NCBI RefSeq assembly: GCF_021155765.1
Contig: NC_060106.1
Coordinates: forward strand, 21,788,031-21,852,030
Source: Diprion similis
Lineage: Eukaryota > Arthropoda > Insecta > Hymenoptera > Diprionidae
Direction of reading: 5' to 3'
DNA length: 64,000 nucleotides
Part shown: positions 13,491 through 34,024 of the stretch, one piece after another
Numbering within the stretch: position 1 is the stretch's first letter
Layout of the letters: the number at the start of each line of letters is the position of its first letter
The notes under the pieces: model-generated
Database searches by the model: none
What the model saw: only the letters and a program-made list of their open reading frames with translations
What the model was told of the DNA's origin: nothing
Translations under genes and position numbers: made by a program

Positions 13491-13675
13491 TTAAGGATGT
13501 ACAGGCGTGTTGGTCGATGGAAAATTGTACAAATTGTTCTCACTTTTATTTCAAATACCTGTGTAAAGTTCGGAAGCGAAATTTTACACAGGTGTTTAAA
13601 AATATGGGTGAGAACAATTTATATAATTTCCATTGACCTAGCACGATTCCGATCTACACGCCTTTACATCCTTAA
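13491..13675. mobile_element. 185-bp foldback element bordered by TTAA (MITE-like)
   Basis: The two ends are inverted copies: TTAAGGATGTACAGGCGTGT on the left and, read in reverse complement from the right, TTAAGGATGTAAAGGCGTGT. Further blocks pair inward, including AATTGTTCTCAC and CACCTGTGTAAA, so nearly the whole element is an imperfect palindrome. TTAA at both borders fits the target preference of piggyBac-type elements, but TTAA is its own reverse complement and could belong to the inverted repeat. It has no coding capacity. Confidence 0.6.
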
Positions 13676-15591
13676 CGCAGTCGGTAAATACTGACTATAG
13701 CATCCCCTTAAACTTATACGTTGGAAATCGTATCCGATTAAGAGATTTTTATACTAAACAAAATCTGTTATGATCGCTGGGAATTCTCTATCCATATTTC
13801 ATAATCGACGTTAATGGTATTACAAGTTCTTTCCAAAGGATAGAAACTTGATAGGACTGTTCCTTGTACCTGATGATCCTATATCCTTGCGGTGACAATT
13901 ATTTGTTATTATTATTCTGCTATTGTTAATGTTAATATTTCTTCATCTCTTTTTCTGCCGGTTCAGGTTTAAACATCGCTGTCGTATTTATTCGTTTTAT
14001 TTTTTTTATTTTTTTTTAACTCACTATTGCGGCGTTGTCACTGCCGCTGTCGCTGCTAGATGCTTTTCTATAATTGTAAACGTCATAAAAACCGTCGGGA
14101 TTTTGAAAGCAATATACATATGATTAATATAGCAATAGTCAAAAAGTTATGGGTATTATTGCATACTCTATGGGATTATTTAAGGTCCATCAACCATATA
14201 TTTTCTGACTGCAGCTATATTAGGACGCCATAATTTGTTGCAAGTTCGATGATATTTGAAAATTTTTGGATCAATGATATTGCATGTAGTTAGCATAGTC
14301 CCGTAAGTATTTCACAATAATTTTTTTTTTTATCCGAATAAAAATTGTAAAACATTATTATCACCTTGATTGTACGTTGAACCGTGATACAAAACATTTT
14401 CATACACGGTACAAGCTATAGCCACATATTGAGAAAGAATTTCACCACGTCGTCGAGATCATTAGATAAATGAAACAATTCAAATGAAATAAAAAAGATT
14501 TTAACTAAAACTCACGCAATTTGTACAATGCATGTAATTGAACTATCCATCATCAATATATTGTGTTACATTAGTTTCGTATGTAAAAGAGATTCGACGA
14601 GTTATGCAGCTTTGCAATACTTGCACAGCTCAAAGAATCATCTTATCAATTTGAAATTAATCGATCAGTCACGAGGAACTGGGATGTGCTAAACACACAC
14701 GACTTGGTACGTTGTGCATGTGACTACACTGATTTTCTTCCGCGAATAAAGGAACTTGTGCACGTAGAAAACACACGCACAAGCATATAGCCGGCGGCAT
14801 GCTTGAGTTTGGTCGCACGCAAGCGTGGTTGCGTTAAATCTATTCCCGATCGGTCTCCGCGGGATTCTGATCCCCTTCTCCTCCTCCGTGTAGGACACTC
14901 GCTAAGTGATTGGTTCTCTTGATTAGGGTCGCTCACACAGTTCAACTTCAGCTTGAAGGACAGGTGTGGTAATGATCCGTTTTCCCCGATCGCGGGGGGT
15001 TGAAGAGAGTCTGGAAGGGAGAACCGTCCTACGATACCCTCGATTTAATCTCCCCGCCTCCCGGCCGCCACTCTATTACTCGAATTGATTCGGCATCGGT
15101 GCTGCCCTGGGGGCGGAAACGGACGACAAAACGAAAACGGAAACTCCGTTTAGCTCCTCGTTTCCCTCCTCCTCCTCCTCCGCTTCCTCCGTCTCACAAC
15201 CTTCGAACCCTCCGACCCGCTGTAATCTCCCCACCAGTCGCACTTCCACGCGCTTAGCTCGAAAAGACACTTTCGCACCCCCCCTCCAACTATTATTCGG
15301 ATCTACTCACTTTATTTCACAGCGAATCTGTACACCATTCCATTCAATTCATTCGACTCAATTTTATCCTGGAATATATAGTGTCACACGTGATCTGAAG
15401 AGAATAAATTATCCCTTACGCACCCCTTTGATAAAATCAAATTGCTCGCTTCGAAAGGATTAGTTTATATACAACATACGCTGTGATTTGTTTGCACTGA
15501 ATGACGTTCCAGTGATTAATACCCTGTACCTTTGTGATTGAGAGAAGATAGGTAATTCAGTTGTTAGTATAGATTTCACATTTAACCGTGG

Positions 15592-15799
15592 TAACCCTTT
15601 TACTTTCAGTGACACACACGTGGGCAAAAAAAAGTCGTGCCACTTTTATGTCATTTGAAAAAAAGACATGTTTTTACTACATCGATTTGACTTTCATGTG
15701 GTAAATCATCGTTTTTGAGGTCGCTGAATGTATGAAAGTTTTTTTTTTTCATCAAAAGTGCCACGAAAATTTCATTTTCGCCTGACTGCTAATGGGTTA
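15592..15799. repeat. Imperfect inverted repeat, about 208 bp
   Basis: The outer ends are TAACCC and GGGTTA. Inner arms carry TCGTGCCACTTTT on the left and its near reverse complement, AAAAGTGCCACGA, on the right. The arms are diverged and no target-site duplication is clear. It may be an old non-autonomous transposon. Confidence 0.35.
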
Positions 15800-18528
15800 A
15801 AACACTGTTAACACTCCTAAGAATTTTTTTTCAAGAGTATTCAACAAGCACACAGGCTGAACCGAAGACTTTAACTTTCTATTAAGAATGTTGCGAGAGC
15901 GGGAGAAAAGGAGGAATGTACCACTGCAGTGCTTGTGGGGTGCCCCTTTACGCTTCCAGTGACCCCACCCCTTAATCTAATCCAAGGATAATCTAAAATT
16001 CATGACACACATAACTGCCAGGCGATGATATATATCTGGGGGTTAAGAGGTGGGGGTTGGGGGTGGGGTTCGCCCTCGCCAGCAATCGCGGCGTTATTAT
16101 TTAATGTTACGTAGGCTAGCTAGTCGGCCGTGGACGACCGGCTGTAAATCTCAGCATTCTTTTTCTATTAAACATTAACGTTAATTGAACTCCCATGCAC
16201 CTTCTATCCGAGCCTCCTTCAATCGGCACATTTACATGCGGATACCAATTCACATTCGTATGTAGAACATATTTGCATGTATGATTGCGCATAACAGAAA
16301 CGAAAGTGATCTACTGAGAAAAAAAACTGCACGCAAGAACTACACACCAGAGGAAATTTTCAACAATTGAATGGAGCTTGGAATAAAAATATCTTACAGT
16401 GACAAATGCTTGTTGCACTCTGTTACAATTAGTTAGACTATCGCTCTGCGGTAACACCCGTGGACCGTAATTGATTGTTCTTCCTGGCAAGGCCTGATGG
16501 CCGTTTGGTTTTGGGTTTTCATTCGCGAGCAGGGATATTATATCGCAGTTAACACCGCCATTCAGCGTCCGCCCTGCTTCCTGACTAAGCGAAGTAACTT
16601 GGAGCCTAGAGTGCAAGGGAGGGCGACGAGGGGGACAGACAAATGATGGCCAATTTAGGCGCGCGGGAGAAAAACTTCTTGAAACTCGGATTAAAACAAA
16701 CGACGAGACTCTCCGCGAAATTATCTTGGCCCTGCGAAGATTTCTTTTTATTTCATTTTATACTCCGCTTTATTTCACCCGGGGGAATTGGGATACACTG
16801 CACACTAAGCAGGTAGAGGTATATATGTATATGTGGCTACGTATATACGTGTATAATATATGTACTCTCCATGGATATTCTTACAAACTCATCGCAACAA
16901 TTTTTCGACGAGAAATTATTACATTTCGTTCGTGCAGCTGAAAAAAATTCTGAAAATCAGATTGAAAGAGATATTTTCGAAAATCTTCTTCATCATAGCA
17001 AGGAGAATCTTTTCTCACCATTTTCGAGGATTGCCATATTTGATGAAAAACTCAATTCAATTATCAGTTACTAGTATTCAATTTTCTAATTTCCGTAAAG
17101 ATTCCGTATGTCATGCAGTAATTCAATTCCCCTAAAATAAATTGGTCCCGACGATGGGAAATACTTTTCAATTCAAAACAATCTGGTAATATATCGCAAT
17201 TTTGAATTTGGAACGCCGGTTCTCGTTCCACGATCCGCGTTCCGAATTTCGCGGAGAGCGATCGCGCGCCTCGTAACGATGCCCAGGGGTCACGTGGGGT
17301 GACGAGGGGGGAATAACACGATTACCGGGGCACCCCCGCGTTGCGAGTGGACGAGCGAGTGAGCAAGCGGTTGTCGGGCAGCAGCAGCTACACAGAACGC
17401 GAGTCTCTCTTGCTCTCTCTCCTTGATTTATCCGACTGGCGTCGGGCAGTTATTGCATTAGCGCGTTCTACCCGGAGTCAGTCCGGTCGCCTTCACTCCC
17501 GGTGCCGCGACCACCGCGTATACACGTAGACAGGGATTCGTCCGAGCCAAGTTGGACCGACTGTGAATCATCCCCCAAGAATAATGTCTTCCCAGTTCCG
17601 AGTTCCTCTCCTCCAGCCATCCCCGAACTTTCCGATTCCCACACCATCCCGGTGTGTTATAATACCGTCCTCGACGCATCACGTATGTATATTTCCCGGC
17701 TTGTGAATTGGACCATTTTTACACCATTCAGGCGAACGGTGAATGCTGTTTACTATTAAAGTAAGATCTTTCAGCTATTGAGACGTGTAAAGAGGCACGA
17801 GCTTTCTTCAGAAAATCCCGATCAGCTGGATCACCAGGCGATTGGGTATATACGGATAATAATAAGATCATACACGTGTTGAAAAATCGACAGCTCTGCG
17901 TTGTTTGCGCATTATACTTGGATCGTTACGCATTCGAATCGATGTGTTATAAGTTCAGAGAGTAAGTTTGGAGCAGAATTGTTGAAAATTTTCTTTGTTA
18001 AATAATTATACTATGCTCTTTTTCTTTTTTTTTTTTTTGTGTAATAGAGCAATTGGGGAAAAACAGGGAAAACTGAAGCTCAAATTGTGTCAAAATTAAA
18101 ATGAATGATCATAATTGCATTGGTTTATGAAGAGTCTGCGAAATCTTATACAGTGCATGAGTGTTATATTTTTATCATTAATCAGTATCGCTACTTTCTA
18201 ATTCATAATTAAAGAACTTCTATAAAGAATCAATCGAGATTTGTGAATGAAAGAAAACTATAAACCAGGGAAACGTTTCTTTTCTTGGCTTCTATGGTAC
18301 GTGTATAATACAGCTGTCTATCGGTGTTCACGCACTGTTTAGCCTCGCTTTTTACAACATCCCTTACGAGAAAAGAAATAAGGAAATGCAATGAATAATT
18401 CTGCGAGAAAATGAATTAACGATGAAAACCATTCGAAACTAGGGAAATTTGAATATTGAAACGACTATAATTTTTCGAACCCCCTTTCCTCATTTTCCTT
18501 CCTTGCCATCCCCGCGCCAGTTTATATG

Positions 18529-18551
18529 TATATATATATATATATATATAT
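18529..18551. repeat. (TA)n microsatellite
   Basis: A short, nearly pure alternating TA tract lies about 160 bases beyond the stop codon of the minus-strand homeobox gene. Confidence 0.8.
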
Positions 18552-18706
18552 CATATACAATCTATACGTCTACAAAAATTCATTATAGCCCCAACGACGG
18601 CTAACCGAAGTGATAATGCAATATACATAGACTATAAGTATAACTTACAAGCTACCGATGGTTCATAGAGAAAAGGATAAACCTATGACACGAGGATGCT
18701 ACAGTC

Positions 18707-27962
<9,256 letters not shown>

Positions 27963-30900
27963 CCTCGGGGAGTCACTCGCGTCCGCGAGGAGTCCGCGAG
28001 GCGTCGGAGGGCGCCGGAGGCGCGGAGCGTCGCGACGCCGAGTGCCGCGGCGGCCGCCATCGAGACGCCAGCCAATCGGTCGACCGGAGGCGGGCTTCCC
28101 GGACTCGAACCGCCCCCGCAGCCGCCAGGCTCATTAGCATTTCGCCCGTTTCACCCCTGCAGTCCCGATTCCGCCCCCGCTTTTCACCCCGAACCTCTGC
28201 CTCTGCCTCTGCCTCCAGCTCCATGCACCGCCGGATATACCTAACGCTTTGTGTGCACAACCCCGCCCTCCGTTTGCAGAAGCAACGCAAACTCGACTCG
28301 CTTCCTTCGGTGTACCTATATCTATACATATACATATACGTATACATATACCACCTTATAGACGCGTTAATGGTATGAGGTATACATGGACGCCCTGCTG
28401 TTTCATCATGCGGATATTAAATGCGAATGTAGTTCCGCGGATTTACACACAAATTTATTGAATTGCAGTGCCCCGTTGAGTCGTCGACGTTGTTTCTTTT
28501 TAAAATCTCTGCCGCCTGCTGGTGGAACCTAACTGCGGTAGGCTTTACGATTTTCTGTATTAAATTGATATACAAGATCGTATAACAGAAGTATTTTCTT
28601 GAAATCTTGTTGTACAGTGACGTATACTGTATGTATATATACCAGCTGTGATTAGAACGCAGATTTGCCCAGATGTGAAAATATCGTTTGCATTCATTGT
28701 CTGCACTCTCGCTGTAGGTACAACCAGAGCTGTTATATTTAAATAAACAACTGCGAAGGAGATGGAGGATCGGCAGATAAATTAAACTATTATAAATGCG
28801 ATGTAAAATTTTCACCCGAATTTATGCTGCACGACGTAATGAGTCTTACACGTATAAAAATTTGTCTGTACAACAATCTTTATTACAAGTAAATCTTTTA
28901 CACGCGAGCTAGAACATAAATGCATACTTAACACCTGAATCCCGGGATATGGAACAAAATATGGGAAATAGAAACTGCATTTTCTGGCTCCAAACGTCTT
29001 ACGTGTTTATATAGAAAACCTTAGAAGGCAGGAATATGATTTAAATAAAAAATGTGTATTTACGTATTAATCCGGGCCCTAATTACCATATACCTATATA
29101 CACAATATGGTGTCACCAGCGAAACGTAGGTCTCCAACTAATTGCTTATCGGGGGATTATGCGTGACAGAAATATATGTTACATAACAGGTATACAGATT
29201 CGGATAACCCGAACGGAACATTAGGTCACTGAATATATATGAATGTACCTTGATCACAGCCGTTGCAATGGTAGGCGGAAACCTGTGCCCCGCGGGCATG
29301 CAGACACCGACCAGAGCAATGTTTGGCTTTCCCTCCCTTCCCGTGCACGCCGCCGAAAACCCCTCTACCAGCAATATTTAAATGGGATTGCGTTTGGGGG
29401 TGTAATTGCTCGGGCAAACATTCGGCGTCCCGTGTCGAGGGTTCCCGGAGGTTGGGACCACCTGGGGGGGGCTGGGGAGGAGTAGGGGAGGGTAATGTAT
29501 GTCGACCTACGCGTGTAGAGACGAACGCTTCTACCTGTGTGCTTCCCGGAAATATACAGCAAAAGGATATACACGAAAAGTGAGTATATTTTTTATTTGT
29601 ATAGATTTGATTAGATTTCATCCAAATTTCCCGCCGCAATTTTTTTCTACCATATAATTGTAAACCCCCCGTATAAACTGTATAATGTGATTATTCTAAT
29701 TACGTAAAATTAGGGAGAAATGTTGCATTATACGCAGGGTGGTATAGATACGCGAGTAGAATGTATATATAAACGACTCACCTGTGTATACATACACAAG
29801 TGTCCGTATACATATACATGCTTACTGGTGTACGTGTAACTGGTATCACTGTACGTATATGTATATAGACAAGTGCATGCAGAGACAGGGTTCGTAGGTA
29901 GGTGTATAGTTTACCTCGTTGGAGACGCAGGCATGGCAGGCAGACGGAGCCAATCAGGGTGGAATGCGATTACCTTAACGAGAAATCCGATTACTTATTC
30001 ATTCTCCTAACTGGAAATCAGTTTAACTAATCGTTTAATTCGGTTGCGGGGCGAGCTGCCGAAGCAGGGAAATACTCTCATCCCTCTTTTCCACCCCTCA
30101 TCGCACGCATCCCGTTTCCCTCGAGCTTCTAACGTTGTAGAACGTTGTGTGCTTGTGCAAAGTGTATATATATCTTATAGGTATGAAGCAACTGTGTAGG
30201 TATCCCTTGTTATATGTATTTATGTATGTATGTATCTATACATATACTACACGCAGTGTGCATCTCGGATATGCTTCTCTATCCTCTCTACCCTGTATAC
30301 ATATATACACATAGATCTGCAATGAAACGGGGCCTTCTAGCCACTCCAGCAGCTCGCATCTCCGCCCTCCACCCCCCCCCCCCCCCCTTCGCACCCTCGT
30401 TGGTATCCCCACCCAGCTCCTGCTGTCGCTTCCCCGAGGCCTCATTCAATTCAATTACGTAATGAATTGTCGTGTCTTGAGTAAACACCCTTCCTCACGG
30501 CTCACCGCGATTCGCGAGCGTCGAGGACCGCCGGGGTTGCAGCCCCCGGTCCCCCGATTATATATGCTTCGGATTTTCAGCTCTCTCTCTGCGGAAAGAA
30601 GTCCTATACTGTACCCCCTACATATTATGTGTATGGTATAATTCGGCGATAGTCAATTGTTGTCGTATAAAATCATAGATCACATACGGAGATCTAATTA
30701 TACTATCAGACATAATTTTTTTTTTTTTTTCTTTTAAATAACCTTGCCTTAACTGGAATATAATAATCAAATGCATGCAGAGGGTATGATTGTACCGAAC
30801 TTATTATGGAATAATTGTACACTCCGTGGTTTTGACAAATGAACTCCTACTAAATGATAAGATTGATCAAAAAGAGACGATTTTCCATTAAATCGATTAT

Positions 30901-31848
30901 TTTTTCTCAATTAATCGAGTATAATCGATTTTTTCTTAAACTCGATTAATCGATCGAATCGATTGTTTTTCCTGACAATCGGTTTTTGGTTTTTACTCAC
31001 GTGACCAACGCAATACGATATCAATTTGAAAATATTTTTCAGAAGTATATTATGAATGAAACGATAAATTATTAAAAAACATTTCCGTTATTAAAAGTAC
31101 ATACTGAAATTTACAAAATTTTGGTATGTACTCGTATAGACTGTTCTAAAAAAATACGAAATAATCGATTAATCGATTAATTTTTACCCATTCAATCGTG
31201 CCGGATTCGATTATTATTTTTTCGACTCGATTAATTGAGGCATAGATTAACTGGTAATCATCGCGTAATGTTACCGTTTCGATGTGGAATAAAAATTTTT
31301 CGTCAATTTTTACCAAGTTTTAAACTTATACCCTTGCTCAACCGTGCTGCAGTCCTTGGACATTCATCTTTCTCTTCCTCGGTCCCATCCTGCGCCCCTC
31401 GTCACCCTGTTGGAAACTTTATAAGGGTCTCGCGCTGCCACGTTCCTTTCCAACGCCTCGCAGCATCCGGTCTTAAGGTTAAAGCATTTTCAAACCCCGT
31501 GTAAATTACGCTCACACTTATACCGCGTGTTTGTATCCTTGTGCAACTTTTTAAACTATAAACATTTTCGTTCACAAAATACAAGCTTGCTTGCTTGCTT
31601 CATCAATGCCTTATATATATGTATATAATCTCTGGTCAAGAAGTCAACTTCAAAACTCTACAAAGATTTTTTATAAATACGGTTGCATACGGTTAATTTT
31701 TCGTTATTAAAATGATTGTTGACGTTGACTTGTACAAATTTTCTGAAAAACCGTTACAGCTGCCTGGAAAAAACGGCTATGATTATTCGTTTACTTGTTT
31801 AAAAAAAGTTCAATGAACCCTTTACAAACTTTCCTATGAATAACGCAG
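27963..31848. other. Gene-less stretch upstream of the homeobox gene
   Basis: The first 300 bases are CpG-rich with GCCTCT repeats and probably include the 5' UTR or promoter of the minus-strand homeobox gene. Beyond that are TATACATA-type microsatellites (28.32-28.35 and 29.77-29.87 kb), a C-run near 30370 and the ATCGATTA-rich repeat at 30.89-31.24 kb. No open frame looks like a real protein. Confidence 0.55.
30890..31240. repeat. ATCGATTA-rich inverted-repeat element, about 350 bp
   Basis: CTCAATTAATCGAG at 30906-30919 is matched by its exact reverse complement at 31226-31239. Between and around them are at least six copies or variants of AATCGATTA, many in palindromic pairs. The organisation suggests a non-autonomous terminal-inverted-repeat element. 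Confidence 0.4.
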
Positions 31849-32844
31849 GAATATCGCCACAACTGTAAAAACTGCGGAAACGGACATAAATACCAGCGGC
31901 GGTGGCCTGGAATTCGCCGCGAATTCAGCACACGTGCAGCCGCTGGTTTAGAGAGACCTGCAGAATCAGAGATATGTTGGGGTCCAGGTCCAGGACCGCG
32001 ATCTGCACGAGTCGTCGAGTGCCGGGGAAAATGCGGTGAGTCGGTTCCGCAACGGCCGCAGCCATCGGACGGATCGTCTTCAAAATGCCTCGAGGAAGGC
32101 TACGGGCGACCTTTGAAGACGACGCGTCGACCTTTTCTCAACTTCTGCAAGCGGTTGATCCGCGTCAAGGAAAAGCCGAGTAACTGTCCGCCCTGTCCTG
32201 CAGTCTCGTCCGAGCCGCAGGAAAGTTTCTGGGATTACTTGTTCAAGTTCGATGAAAGGCCAACGCCTTCGCCATCCGCGTGCCGAGTCGCCCATCGGCA
32301 TCGGGAGGCCTGCAGGAAAACCGATCCGAGGCTTTGCGATCCTCGCTACACCAGGACGCCGGGTGAGGTCCTCCTCTTCACCGAGTCATCGCGACCCTGC
32401 ACGCAGAGCTCGATGACGGAACCTGAGCCTCGAACTCCACCTTCTTTCACGCCTCCGAAGTCAATTGCGTTGAAGAAGTTAGCCGAGACGAACTCCAGAG
32501 GCACTCCCGGAAATGAGGCTGATCCGCGATGCAGAACTCGGCCACGTCCTTGTTCGCTACCCTTTGCAGAATGTCGACCGCACCGGCGAACTCGAAAGCC
32601 GTTTCGCTGCCACCTCGGTGTCCACGAAGTCCACGTGGCTCTCCCCGTGTCCACCGATCGTGGAACCTGTGGTGGTCGATCCGTTGGCGAAATTCTCGCC
32701 GAAGCCACCGTGCCCAAGTATAAACCATCTTCCATACTTCAACCCAGTTCGCGTCACCCTGCAGACGTGGACTTATCTGACCGTTCGCGATTTACGAGAC
32801 TCCAACAGTTAACAAACGCTGGGTGTTCTGTGCGAAAAAACTGA
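31849..32844 (+). CDS. Doubtful Cys/Pro/Arg-rich reading frame, no known family
   Basis: The frame is open from 31840 to a TGA at 32842-32844, about 335 codons, which is unusual in this AT-rich background. It contains ESFWDYLFKFDERP, KLIRVKEK-like basic patches and many Cys-Pro pairs, for example NCPPCPAV. I recognise no family. The first in-frame ATG is only at 32413, so a coding start would need an upstream exon; a CAG acceptor ends at 31848. From about 32500 a second frame looks at least as protein-like (STKSTWLSPCPPIVEP, HLPYFNPVRV) and ends at 32812. This hints at a frameshift, a short intron, or chance openness in GC-rich DNA. Antisense frames are also open here, which weakens the case. 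Confidence 0.3.
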   Translation, partial: EYRHNCKNCGNGHKYQRRWPGIRREFSTRAAAGLERPAESEICWGPGPGPRSARVVECRGKCGESVPQRPQPSDGSSSKCLEEGYGRPLKTTRRPFLNFCKRLIRVKEKPSNCPPCPAVSSEPQESFWDYLFKFDERPTPSPSACRVAHRHREACRKTDPRLCDPRYTRTPGEVLLFTESSRPCTQSSMTEPEPRTPPSFTPPKSIALKKLAETNSRGTPGNEADPRCRTRPRPCSLPFAECRPHRRTRKPFRCHLGVHEVHVALPVSTDRGTCGGRSVGEILAEATVPKYKPSSILQPSSRHPADVDLSDRSRFTRLQQLTNAGCSVRKN

Positions 32845-34024
32845 CGTTAGCACTGACTGCAGAGAAAAAGCGATTGTATACGCCACACGGTGAATAAAAT
32901 TTTCAAAACCTCTAAGCTGTGATTTAAATTCATTCATATATTGTGTGATCAAGGTTTTTTTCTTTCTTTGATTCAATATATTGATGATTATTGAATGCAA
33001 TTTCCGTAATGCAAGTTATGTTCTATCAGAGAACACGAAATGTGGACCCGCAGGGATTTGGTACCGTTTGGTAGGTAACCATTACCCAATGTATTAACTA
33101 TGTGTGTTACTTTTATGAAATTTGGACAGCAAAAAGTTTATGAATAACTTGAACTCAATATTTTCTTATAATCCCACTATAATCCAAATTTGAAGTGCTG
33201 GGTTCAGAGAATAAGTTTATTCAACGCGTCCATCTTCAATTCACTTTCAGAGCATTAGCGTCAAGTGTGAGCATAATATATGAATTATACCTATTATCGA
33301 AAAAAATTCCCTGTACAATCATTGTAATATTAATCAAAAGGTTTTATTTCAGTTCTATTATCAAAATCTAAGAACATCTTTTTATAATTCATAGTAATCC
33401 TCATCACGCAAATACAACGTGTTAAATAGTTTTTTGGCTTATCATTCGGTTGTAAGCAGATAAGAATCTGTCCTATTGATAATCAGCGACCGCGACCTGC
33501 TCTCGCTAATTTGACGTGGTGCAAAGTCTGAACTCTAGATGGAAGAACTGGTCAGAGATTGACAACAGCCTCGGCGAATAAGAGGCAGATTGATTATGTG
33601 GTGTCTGGGTATTGGTCGGTAATCGAGTCAAATGTTTCGACATCCAATCCGCGAATTAACCGAATTAAAAAATTAACGAGAATTAATTAAATCATGGAAC
33701 TAACCACTGATCTCTGATCAGTTGGCCATGCCGGTCAATACCTGTACAAGATGGCTTACCGACTGTCGGTAACTCACCTTGCTTGAACCGAATAATAGTA
33801 CCATAATTCACCGGTACGACTGGCATTATCTCTGGTAGCTGCTGGTAGTATTCAGTAGACTCGCAGCAGGCAGTTCTAGTGGTTGGTAGAACTGGCAATC
33901 TGATCTTTGATTGTCCTGGGTGACAGCTGACGCCTGGTGGAGCAATGGCTGATTATAGGTTATGTAGACCTGCCGTCGTAGTGCTTGTGTCGTGAGTGCG
34001 TATGATGGGCTGCGAGGGGGTCAA

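Larger units (their letters stand above)
10302..18706. other. Gene-less stretch between transportin and the SHOX-type gene
   Basis: No open frame here shows recognisable protein similarity or flanking splice logic. The stretch holds homopolymer A/T tracts, a G11-type run near 11440, a TTAA-bordered foldback element (13491-13675), a weaker inverted repeat (15592-15799), and CpG-rich patches at about 14.8-15.3 and 17.2-17.7 kb. Part may be 3' untranslated or regulatory DNA of the minus-strand homeobox gene; nothing in the sequence proves this. Confidence 0.6.

Noticed and set aside
28417-28815. 132-codon minus-strand frame upstream of the homeobox gene
   Set aside because: AT-rich, no recognisable family and no supporting promoter or splice context.
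32346-32735. 129-codon minus-strand frame
   Set aside because: Antisense to the doubtful plus-strand frame, with no protein-like features of its own.
33692-33898. 68-codon minus-strand frame upstream of the ZXD gene
   Set aside because: Short, lies within a locally repetitive patch of TGATC and CCGGT words, and has no similarity.
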